Assembly: GCF_945859685.1 (NCBI RefSeq)
Contig: NC_079148.1
Coordinates: 32,003,946-32,067,945 of the forward strand
Reading direction: 5' to 3'
Length of the DNA: 64,000 bases
From: Eupeodes corollae
Taxonomy: Eukaryota; Arthropoda; Insecta; Diptera; Syrphidae
The notes under the pieces were generated by a model that ran no database searches, had not been told where the DNA came from, and was given only the letters and a program-made list of their open reading frames with translations. Below are positions 37,921 through 47,662 of the stretch, in pieces. The position numbers and the translations under genes are program-made. Each line of letters starts with the position of its first letter. Positions within the stretch are counted from its first letter, which is position 1.

Positions 37921-39100
37921 TATTATTCCCATAGGAAGTTATTGTATTGGGTCCGATTTGTCAAATTGAAAATTTTGACATTTCTCGACGTTTCAAGGTC
38001 CCTAGAGTCGAAATAAAAGATTTTTAGAAAGATGTCTGTGCGTGCGTGTGTACGTACATTCGTACGTCCGTACGTTCGTGAGGCTTTTTTGTCGTCCATA
38101 GCTCAAGAACCAGAAGAGATATCGAATTAAAATAAATTTTGTTATACAGATAATAAGGCAAAAGGTGAAAATGTTGGTTAACCCTAAATATCCTACGAAC
38201 CAAAAACGTTAGAGACTTGAATTAAATTTAATATAATGTATTGTAACGTGATTTCAAATAAGTATATTTTTTGAAAAAAATCCATTTAACGGTTTTTTTA
38301 TAAATCAAAAAAACTGAAAATAAAATTTGTCACCTCCAAAATTTTACGGCTAAAATATGATTTCATCTCCAAAATTTTGTGAAACGAGGAATAAATTTTT
38401 TGACATCTGATAAAATTTTGGGAAGAATCGAAAAAATAGAAATCTTGAAAAAACATCACTCAAAGTTGGTAAAAATTGAATATCGATTCAAATACCTTTT
38501 CAAAAACTTAAAATTTAGTTTCCAAACTTTTTTTATCTTATAAGAAATATTGTTTTCAACATTCTGAAAAATGTTGAGAAAAAACGAATTGACAGTTTTT
38601 TTACAAAAAATAAAAACCTAAAAAAAAACATTAATAAAAGTCGGTAAAAATTAATTTTCGACTCAAATATCTTTTCAAAACTTTGAGATATTGACTTTAA
38701 TTTACTTTTATCTTTCAAAACTATTGTTGTCAATATTCAGTAAAATTTTGAATAAAATCGAATTGACAGTTTTTTTTACAAAACATTAAAAACCAAAAAA
38801 AAATCATAAAAGTTGGTAAAAAATGGTTTTCGACTTAAATATCTTTTTAATAATATGAGATAATAGATTCTAACTAATTTTTACATATAATAAATATTGT
38901 TTTTAACATTAATACAAATTTTGAGAAAAATCGAATTCACATTTTTCTTACATAAAAATAAAAACCTAAAAAAAATTTATAAAAGTTGGTAATAATTGAT
39001 TTTCGATTCAAATATCTTTTCAAAAATTGTAGATATTGGCGTTAAACTACTTTTATCTTTAAAAAAATATTGTTGTAAACATTCAGTATAATTTTATAAA
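37921..39100 (+). repeat. family-1 Helentron-like repeat, copy F, plus orientation
   Basis: Unlike most copies, this one runs 5' to 3' on the plus strand. It opens with ATTCCCATAGGAAGTTATTG (5' palindrome), then the 'gggtccgatttgtcaaattgaaa' block, TTTCTCGACGTTTCAAGGTC, the GTAC minisatellite, 'gctcaagaaccagaagagatatcga', and four AT-rich units. It stops at about 39100, where the orientation of the repeat flips. The 3' terminus is therefore missing. Confidence 0.76.
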
Positions 39101-39102
39101 AC

Positions 39103-39275
39103 CTGTCAATTCGATTTTGATCAAAATTTGTCTGAATGTTAAAAACAATATTTCTCTTAAGATAAAATAAGTTGAAAGCAATTATCTCAAACTTCTTAAA
39201 AGACATTTGTTTCGAAATTCAATTTTTACCAACTTTAAGGTTTTAATTTTTTATAAAAAAAAAATTTTGTATGTA
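39103..39275 (-). repeat. family-1 internal unit in inverted orientation
   Basis: The sequence 'ctgtcaattcgattttgatcaaaatttgtctgaatg' through 'ttcaatttttaccaactttaagg' is one internal unit in the orientation of copies E and G. It is opposite to the adjoining copy F and head-to-head with it. It may belong to the same inserted copy as the 5' end found at about 41.2 kb. Confidence 0.65.
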
Positions 39276-39428
39276 TAAAAGATATTCTTTGATGTCGAGT
39301 GCATTTTTATTCCAATTTCATTTGTTTGCATCAATCTATCAACAATAAATCGGTATGTAAAATTTTATTTAGCCTGGTCAAAAATATGAGCTTCATTTTT
39401 AGTAAAATGCTTAAATATTTATTACCAA

Positions 39429-39456
39429 CTAGCAAACCCGGCGAACTCCGCTTCGC
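39429..39456 (-). other. Helitron 3' terminus (hairpin plus CTAG)
   Basis: On the minus strand the end reads GGCGAAGCGGAGTTCGCC (a 6-bp stem GGCGAA/TTCGCC with a GC-rich loop), then GGGTTTGCTAG. The next base outside is T. A short GC hairpin about 10 nt before a terminal CTRR, with insertion at A|T, is the textbook Helitron 3' end. It directly supports the Rep/helicase call. Confidence 0.88.
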
Positions 39457-40507
39457 CACCAGATGGCTTCGTTTTTTATAACATTTCGTTTGGGGATAAA
39501 AAGATGAAGACAAATTTTAATTTTTTCTTTTATATTTGAAATGGAAAAATTTGATTCCAGTTCACAACAGTAGTGAATTCATTTCGATTACAAAAATGTT
39601 GTGTAATTTGGTTGAACTTCTCTAAGTAAAAAATGAAAGTGAATCCAAAGTAAATACTGATACGAAGCGTTATACTTGAGCACCCAACGTATAGCTGCAA
39701 ATGTGAAAAACAATGATTTTCTAAATTTATCCTGCAAACACTAAGCCATTGGCCTTGCCAATTATTAATTGTCATTGCAAACGCCAGCGGACCAGAAATT
39801 GCAATCGTTTGGAGTCAAACGGAAGATCAGTCGGAATCATTGGTATTTGAGGAATACATACATTTTCACCTGCGTACTTTCCGTTAATAATAGTAGCTTC
39901 CGTCAAATTCGGCATAAATCTTTTCACTGCAAGTCGAGTACCGTTGCAAATGTCGCAGTGGTTCAAATCACGCAATATCATAATAACTGAACCAACTTTG
40001 AGTTGCAAGTAATGTGCTGGAAATCCTGGTAGCTCCAAAGAGTTAATACATCATCGGGATTTGTTACGAAATCAACGGATTTTTATGTTAAAAAATTGAA
40101 TTGCTTGTTGACTTAACCAAGCATAATTCTGATAATTCTTACTAATGTTTGGGAAAAAATTTTCAGTGAAAGCGAATTGCGAGTTTACAAATCGGCAAAA
40201 GTCGTTAGTAAGATTAATGAATCCAGTTGTCGCGTCAACTGGCACTTTTCCACTTCTAACAGCTAACAATTGTTTGAAAATTGTGCAGCACTTTGATCAT
40301 TTTGAAGTTGAACTCTCTTGGTAGTGATAATGTATTTACGTTATTCCAAAAAAGTGATGCCTTCAGGCAAGCATGCAATTCATCTGCAGGCGTTCCATTA
40401 GGAATTACAGCCAACCTCTGACTAAAATCACCTGCCAACAATAGACGTTTTTACTTTGTCGAAGATCACTCAGTGTGAAGTTAAGTGATTTCTTATGTGC
40501 CATTGTC

Positions 40508-40540
40508 CACTTATCCCAAGCAATGAGCTTGGGATAAGTG
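40508..40540. repeat. perfect 14-bp inverted repeat in the Helitron remnant
   Basis: CACTTATCCCAAGC and its exact reverse complement are separated by AATGA. It lies in the helicase remnant next to the WDKWTMAHKK block. One arm corresponds to inherited coding sequence and the other looks like an inverted local copy of it. Confidence 0.85.
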
Positions 40541-41164
40541 ATCCTCAATCAGAATCATTCCTTAACTGTAGATTTCATCGGTTATTTGCATGTAGGGATT
40601 ATTCGTTCGAGTATGCGCAAGCGATGTAAGATATCTTCAAAAACGTCGTCTTTGTTTTTGTTACATAACTGAATTGGTTGTGAAGGGAAACATTTGGTGA
40701 TGATAATTGCGAACAACGTTCGTATTTAGTACGCATTTGATGATACAACTGAATCTGTAAGTGTTAAATTTCAATGAGAATCGTTTTCCACCAAAACCCA
40801 ATAGTTGACATGCTTCTCGATATATAGGCATTGGTGGCCATTCACAGTTTTCAAATGCGCAAATAATTTTAGGTCCTATCATGTCGCTGTCTTTTGCGAC
40901 GTATTCGCACAAATATTTGACTGATTTGGCCGAATGACAACTCTCAACGTTCGCAAGGATTTTTTGAAAATTCTTAATAGCAGCTGGCAATATGGTACAA
41001 TGAATTTATTTTCGGTCTGAATCTCTTGATTTTGAACTTTAACTTTGATAGTTCGACCATTATATCTTCTTTTGAACGCCGACGATAAACTGGATATAAA
41101 TTGTTCCATGTGACTGTTTCAGCAACTAACGGTCGCGGATATCGTTTTGTTCACTTTCCATCTA

Positions 41165-41262
41165 TCTTTGGCTTTGAAACGTCAAAATATTAAAAAAAAA
41201 AATTGAATTCCACAAATCGGAACTTTTACAATAGCTTTCTATAGGAAGCTAAACTAAGTCCA
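41165..41262 (-). repeat. family-1 5' terminus fragment
   Basis: On the minus strand this reads TTAGCTTCCTATAGAAAGCT, then ATTGTAAAAGTTCCGATTTG, an A/T run, and GACGTTTCAAAG. That is the first 80-90 bp of family 1 with a self-consistent (compensated) palindrome. It then joins the Helitron Rep remnant directly. Confidence 0.65.
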
Positions 41263-43450
41263 CCGCTTTTCTGTTCAAATGTTTCCCGAATTTTGTCTGC
41301 TGTAAACCTCACGGAAAGTGAGAACTTTTCAACGACTGCAATAAAAGGGAGTTATAGCGTCAGCAAGGAAAACCCGAATTATTTTTACAATATAGATGTG
41401 TGAAATTCATTATTTTGTAAAGCTCTTATATGACCCTGTAGTCTTTTAACAAAACAAAAAAATTAAGGCTAATTTAAAAATATTGTTTTCATTATGAAAA
41501 AATGCATTGATTTAAAAGAACGATTTAGACCTGTTAATTTTCTCACATTGTTCCATTTTTGTAGGTATTTAAATCTTTTTTCTACTTAAAAGACATTTGT
41601 TACCCAAATTCAGTTAAATATTTATTCAATCTTCTTTAAATAAATAGAGGAGCTCCATTAACTATCCGCACATAAAAGATTTTCAATTGTAAATTTACTT
41701 TTCATTATATTCTGAGTTAAACAGAAAACCATTTGTCTTATACGAATAAAAACATACATATACGAGTGTGCATGGTATGTTCTGATGTCCTTGTTTTGAA
41801 TCAAAATATTGTACTACCACTTATCCACCTACTCCTGATGTATTATTTATGTACATATGAATGTATGAATTTCAAATGCAAACCAAATTTTCAGTCCCTT
41901 AAGGTAAAGATCACATCTTTCAACACTTAGGTCAAGTAAAGAGACATCATTGCACGAGAACAACTCTAGCCCAAAACATAACATATTTCTAGCAATTCAA
42001 GCCAACAGCAACATGCACCGTATGCACCCTTACAGCTTCAAGGAAACAAAAATAAATCGAATTTAGTTGAAGAGAGAGAGAGAAAAAAAGAGACAGATAT
42101 AGAAATACAAATCCTTGTTGAAATACATTTCCTAAACGATTTCTATGCAAATATGTTGCTGTGTATTCTAAAACAACTACCCAAGGGCATTTCTAAAGTA
42201 AAGCTTATAACAAAGTGTCCTTCGGTAGAACAACGATACAACAGTGCTCGTAGTTATACCATCAAGTCCTTCAAAACAGTCAGCATGATTATATAATATC
42301 CTTGCAACACTTTGGGTGTGTGTAGTTTATAGTAAATTTGTTGTTTTTGTTGTTGTTACTTTGTGTGACAAAGAACTTTATACCAAGTTTGGTAGTTGAA
42401 TAAAATGGAAATATTGAAATGTACTTGTATACAACATTTGACATATTCAAAAGTACATTTTGTTATTCTTAATATGGTTGTTGTAATGTACAAACATTAG
42501 CAAAGATTTGTGTTATCTTATTTTGATGATTTATCCCAACAGTGTAAGTGTATTCGCGTGAGTAATGCGAATATCATCATCATTGCAATGTCAAATATGT
42601 TGAAATAGGACGAAAAGTTCAGAACTTGAAGTAAAGTTTAATAAGATGTTAATTGCATCTACATAGCAGCCATTTTAAAAAAGGATCTAAAATAAAACGT
42701 GCATGTCGTTGACAACAGAGACAAAAGGAGTTCCATTTGAGCTCCTTGTGTTAAAATTATGACAATTTGAGGAATTTTTAATTTTCAACTATTCAAAAAA
42801 ATCGCAAAAAAAGATTTCAGGATATTTCAGGAGTAAATTACTTCCACAAGGCAAACGGTGCTGGGGCGGCGCTGTACGGCGTCGAAGTAGGTAGTGTCCT
42901 TAGTCTTTCAAGTTTTCATTTCAGAATCCGTCTGCACTTGATTTTATCGCCTTTCATTAAGATGTCAACGCTTGGAAAGGGTAGTTAAATAAACCGGCCG
43001 GCCCGACCCGGCCCGATTGCACGAATGAAAATATTAAAAAAGAAATAAAAGAAAAGGAGACGAGACGAGAAACACTTTTTGGATAGGTGCCAATTTCTTA
43101 TTTTCTTTTTTTCAAATCAGTCTGAATTCACATTTGGCCCAGAGTTGGGGAGTGTCACATTCATTTAGAGAGTTGATGGCCAAAAATGGCTGTGACAAAT
43201 TCTTCGGCAGCAGGGAGTATGAATTCTGTGATTTAAGGCATTTGATATATCCTACCTATCGTAGATAATTGTTGCGGGGAAGGACGATAGAAGTGAAAGG
43301 AGATATATACGAATGCAAAATCTGTAGTTAATGAATGCGGTGCAGCTTTGGACACCTTTGCAAATTGATTGCTCATTGGCAGGGCAATGATAAATGGCCT
43401 GCGGTACGTTTGAAGCATTTCCTGTTCATGATGGCTGAATAAGAATTATG
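41263..43450. other. noncoding stretch with isolated GC-rich patches
   Basis: No supported gene. Two short GC-rich patches interrupt the AT-rich background: about 42853-42890 and 42993-43017 (the latter CCGG/GGCC-rich). About 42070-42105 is GA-rich simple sequence. The 61-65 residue frames at 41733-41930 and 43233-43418 match nothing known to me. Confidence 0.42.
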
Positions 43451-43787
43451 TGATGGGGTGTACCCGTGGCATGATGGTTAGTGCGTTGGACTGTCATGCA
43501 AGGGGTCTTGGGTTCAATCCCTGCCTGTGCCACCTTAATTTAAAAAAAAAAAAAATAATTTTCGCGGGTACTGCCTCTTGCGAGGAATTGACAAATCCTT
43601 CAAGAGTAATTCTTGTCATGAAAAAGTGCTTTCTTAAACTAGCCGTTCGGATTCGGCATAAAATTGTAGGTCCCCTCCATTCCTGACAACATTACTCGCA
43701 CACAGGAATGGTTGAGAGTTGTAAGTCACTAGGCCCTGGTTCACAACGGACTGTTGCGCCACCCCATTTGATTTTTTGATGGGGTGT
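43451..43787 (+). mobile_element. full-length tRNA-derived SINE with 11-bp TSD
   Basis: The element body is 43462-43776. The head is tRNA-like: A-box region TGGCATGATGGTTAGTGCG (about 43467-43485) and B-box GGTTCAATCC at 43511-43520, followed by CTGCCTGTGCCACC as the 3' acceptor side. A T2A13 linker then leads to an unrelated body of about 215 bp (GGGTACTGCCTCTTGCGAGG, GCCGTTCGGATTCGGCA, CAGGAATGGTTGAGAGTTG). The 3' end is GGACTGTTGCGCCACCCC followed by ATTTGATTTTTT. A perfect direct repeat TGATGGGGTGT at 43451-43461 and 43777-43787 is the target-site duplication. The Pol III boxes are good, so transcription is possible. Transposition would depend on a partner LINE, which I cannot identify. 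Confidence 0.92.
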
Positions 43788-44199
43788 GCAATTTTTTTGT
43801 ATTACGGTAGGTGAGGTAGTTAGCATTAGAGTTTATCTAAAAGCTTATTAATGAGGTCTTTTGGAATATAAAAGCTTCCCATTCAGTCTGATTAAAAAAC
43901 TTTAAGATAAAGACATTTGTCCACTTTTCAAGGTTCTGAATTCCAATATATGGTTTTTAGCGATTCATGGTTCATGTGCAGAAGAAACTTTTAAGAAAAA
44001 AAAACTGTTCTACAGGACTCAATTAAGTCGCAGTCTACTAACTGTAGACTTATACAAAATTGATATGAATCAACAAAAGTTCTTAGTCTTTTATACAACA
44101 AGAAAGCTACAAAAAAAACATTTTTTAATATTAAAAAAATTATTAAGAACGAAAGTTATATTGCATACTTTAAGACTAAGTGTATACAAGACTGAAAGA
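43788..44199. other. AT-rich spacer
   Basis: I see no supported feature in this stretch between the SINE and an eroded repeat. Confidence 0.45.
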
Positions 44200-44640
44200 C
44201 GATTTTGACATCTTTGACATTTTTTATAAAAATTGACAATTCCGACAGATTTCTACAATTTTAAAGAATTGTAGGAAAAGTTTTTTGTAAAATTGCTTAG
44301 AAAAATACAATTGAAAGCATTTTACAAAAAATAAAAATTGATTTTTGACTTGAATATTTTGAAAATCAATGATATTGTAAAATATTATTGTTGCCATAAA
44401 ACAAATGTTTGGTTTTTGCCTTAAATATTTCGGAAATACAATAGTATTGTTTTAATCTAGTTATTTTTTAGAATAATCCAATTGACAACCTTACAAAAAA
44501 CAAAAACCTAAAATATTAACAAAAAACTGATAAAATAGTTTTCGACTCAAACATCTTTTATCAAATTTGTTGTCATTTTTATATTTTTAAACTGTTAAAA
44601 ATGACAAAAGACGGATATATCATTTTTAATTTGAAATACC
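44200..44640 (+). repeat. eroded family-1 body fragment
   Basis: The phrases 'aaaaaacaaaaacctaaaatattaac', 'aattgacaacc' and 'ttttcgactcaaacatctttt' are the plus-orientation forms of family-1 internal units, as in copy F. Divergence is high and neither terminus is present. Confidence 0.42.
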
Positions 44641-44814
44641 ACTTTTTTTTTCACTTCAGAATTTCAGAAAGTAGTAAGCTTATAGCAAGCGTCAAACTAC
44701 GATAAGAGGCTCATCATAAGTGCATGTGTTAGTTGTTAGTAAAAAATAATACAAATATAGCCTTACACACACACAAAATACAAAACAAAATTAGCATTTA
44801 ACTATTACAGAACA

Positions 44815-46240
44815 AAAAATTACGATAGTGGAGCACTGGTTCTAAACAATGATTTTAATCCCACCTTATTTAAATTTAAATCTATCGATGAACAGTTTAT
44901 GTTATATAAAATGCTCATTCGACTTAAAGCTTCATTCTTGCCATAGTTAGTTCTATGGAAGTCAATATGTATAAAATCAAACGTGCGCAGGTGATGAGTT
45001 CCGCCCCGGTAATTCAAATGTACACAAGATAGCAAATAAGGTGCATCAATTTCACCATTAATGAGTTGATGAAAATATACTAAGTCATTATTAACACGCC
45101 TTTGATGGAGAGATTGCATTTGAAGAAGTAGAATACGATGTTCATAGGGAGGCAGATCATAGGGATCTTCCCAAGGAAGACCTTTTAGGGCAAAGCGAAT
45201 GAAATTATGTTGAATTGAATCAATACGTTTTCTATGAATTTCGTAATAGGGAGTCCATACCTGCGAAGCATATTCAAGATGAGGACGAACATGGCAATTA
45301 TACAAAGAAAGGGTAACATAGGGATCATTGAACTCCTTTGCCCAGCGTTTTATAAAACCAAGCATAGAACTTGCCTTATTAACAATAACATTAATGTGAT
45401 GTGTAAACTCTGAGTTGGAACAGAAATGTACACCTAAATCTTTAAAGATGGAGACACGACAGAGTTTTTGCTGTGATATACAGTAGTCAAATACGTTACT
45501 GATTAGTTTGTTAGTGAAAGTTATAGTCTGGCATGTTAAAGGGTTGAGTAAAAAGCTATTTTTCCCACACCAAAATATGAAACTATCAATGTCGGCTTGT
45601 AAAAGAATACGATCATGGTTTGACTTTATTATTATGAAAATCTTCATATCGTCAGCAAAAATAAGAAGTTCACGACATGACGATACATCGTTAATAGACA
45701 GGATGAACAGAAAAGGGCCAAGATGGCTTCCCTGGGGAACACCAGATTGAGAAACAAAAGGTTCAGAATGACAATTTCTAAATTTTACCTCGTAGGATCT
45801 GTTTTCAAGGTATGACTTAATCCAAGCTAAGAAAAATGATGGAAAACCAAGAGCCTTAAGTTTAAATAAAAGTCAGTGTATACACAGTCAACTTCATAAC
45901 CTTGTTCTAAAGCGTTTGAACATATGTTTGAGAATGTGAGGAGATTAGTAACGGTTGATCCTTTTTTCACAAAACCATGTTGCTGTTCGCAAATGATATT
46001 TTTACTAAAATATGCTACTACTCTTTTTTAGTACTATCGGGGGAATACCATCAGGACCGGCTGAGCAGTCATCATTCAACGCAGATAAAAAATCAAGGAC
46101 CGTACTCTGTAGCACAGGTATGTGACTACAGCTAGTTTGCGAAAAAGTGTGATTATTATGAAAATATACTTCATCAACTTCTTGAGGGCTATAATGTAAT
46201 TAAAAGTCATGTATACGTCCCAGTGTACCTTTGTAAGTTT
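44815..46240 (-). pseudogene. Jockey-like non-LTR retrotransposon RT, 5'-truncated
   Basis: The best-preserved part is a 275-residue open frame (44820-45647) that starts within motif C (ELLIFADD, then MKIFIIIKS). It contains FKDLGVHFCSNSEFTHHINV, LYNCHVRPHLEYASQVWTPY and IHRKRIDSIQHNFIRFALKG, ending in LFRTSAPLS and a stop, the natural C-terminus. Upstream in the same direction are SGVPQGSHLGPFLFILSIND (motif B), WIKSYLENRSYEV, and at the 5' end NDDCSAGPDGIPP. About ten residues of motif A, between VYTDF and LLFKLKALGFP, are deleted, removing the SKAFDKVNH segment, and stops lie around the deletion. YADD-equivalent FADD is intact. The element abuts the family-1 copy at 46244. Confidence 0.9.
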
Positions 46241-46243
46241 TAG

Positions 46244-47662
46244 GAAAAAAAGAGGCTGGGATGCGACCCACACTGATAACTTCCCATCCCGTCTGTTGAT
46301 TTGTCTTGCTTAAAAGTTTGTCTATATGTACTCGCATCAATTTTTACCAAATTTGCGTACTATATATGTATATTTTGTAGATTTTATTTTTTATGAAAAA
46401 ACGGACTGTTGGATTTTTATATAAAAATTACTGAATATTGAAAACAATATTTTCTATGAAATAAAATAAGTTTGAAGCCAATATTTTTAAGTTTTGAAAA
46501 GCTATTTGAGCCGAAAGTAAATTTTTACCAAGTTTTAGTATTGTTTTTTTTTAGAGTTTTATTTTTTGTAAAAATACGGTCAATTCGAATTTTTTAAAAG
46601 TTTTACCAAATCTTGAAAACAATATTTCTTATAAGAAAAAATTAGTTGAAAGCTATTATCTCAAACTTTTTGAAAGATATTTGAGTCGAAAATCATATTT
46701 TACCAACTTTAGTTAATTTTTTTTCGGTTTTTAATTTTTTATAAAAAAAACTGTCAATTCGAGTTTTTTCAAACTTTAACTGAATGTTGAAAACAAGATT
46801 TTTTGAAAGATAAAAGTGAATTTAAGCCAATATCTCAAGGTTTTGAAAAGATATTTGAGTTGAAAATAAATTTTTACCAACTTTTATAAATTTTTATTAG
46901 GTTTTTATTTTTTGTAAAAAAACTGTCAATTCGATTTTTCAAAATGTTGAAAACAATATTTCTTATAAGATAAAATAAGTTTGAAGCCTAAATTTCAATT
47001 TTTTGAAAAGATATTTAAATCGATATTCAATTTTTACCAACTTTGAGTAATGTTTTTTTTAGAATTTTGTTTTTTATAAAAAAACTGTCCATTAGATTTT
47101 TTTAAAATTTCATCAGATGTCAAAAAACTTATTCTTCGTTGCGCAAAATTGTTTTAGAGATGAAATCATATTTCAGTCGTAAAATTTTGGAGGTCACAAA
47201 TTTTTTTTTTCAGTTTTATTGATTTATAAAAAAAAATTCATATTGATATTTTTCAGAAATATACCTGTTTGATATCACGTTACAATATATTATATTAAAT
47301 TTAATTCAAGTCTCTAACGTTTTTAGTTCGTAAGATATTTAGGGCTAACCAAAATTTTCACCTTTTTTTCAAACTGCTATGGTAAAAAAACCACCCAAGC
47401 AATTTTCTTGAGAGCCCTTTCTGCATCTTTCTGCCTTATTATCTGTTTAACATTTATTTGAAGTTGATATCTCTTCTGGTTCTTGAGCTATGGAGGACGA
47501 AAAAAACGTCGCGAACGTACGAACGTACGTACACACGCACGCACAGACATCTTTCTAAAAATCTTTTATTTCGACTCTAGGGACCTTGAAACGTCGAGAA
47601 ATGTCAAAATTTTCAATTTGACAAATCGGACCCATTACAATAACTTCCTATGGGAAGTTAAA
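46244..47662 (-). repeat. family-1 Helentron-like repeat, copy G, type copy
   Basis: This is the cleanest copy in the window. Plus coordinates: GGCTGGGATGCGACCC, then CACACTGATAACTTCCCATC, CCGTCTGTTGATTTGTCTTG; then the body with about six units; 'tctctaacgtttttagttcg'; 'ggttcttgagctatggagga'; the GTAC minisatellite; TCGACTCTAGGGACCTTG; AACGTCGAGAAATGTC; CCCATTACAATAACTTCC; and TATGGGAAGTTA. The subterminal inverted repeat TAACTTCCCAT (about 46279-46289) / ATGGGAAGTTA (about 47651-47661) is perfect over 11 bp. The 3' end can fold through GGGATG/CATCCC, and the 5' end is itself a palindrome (AACTTCC/GGAAGTT). These are the features described for Helentron-associated non-autonomous elements. 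No coding frame is present. Confidence 0.82.

Larger units (their letters stand above)
39429..41160 (-). pseudogene. Helitron Rep/helicase pseudogene, 5'-truncated
   Basis: Minus-strand blocks follow the Helitron transposase order. The Rep part gives TKRYPRPL, NLYPVYRRRSKED, NKFIVPYCQLLLRIFK and SAKSVKYLCEYVAKDSD. The PIF1-like helicase part gives WDKWTMAHKKSL (a Walker-B region where the DEC-like acidic box is altered), LLAGDFSQRLAVIPNGTPADE, GKVPVDATTGFI, FFPNISKNYQNYAWLS, LPGFPAHYLQLKVGS and NGTRLAVKRFMPN, then PQIPMIPTDLPFDSKRLQF and, after a frameshift, MTINNWQGQWLSVCRINLE. The Rep N-terminus, including the HUH motif, is missing. Helicase motif I was not found, with a deletion between 40.55 and 40.66 kb. 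Frameshifts separate nearly every block. The canonical 3' terminus follows. Confidence 0.9.
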
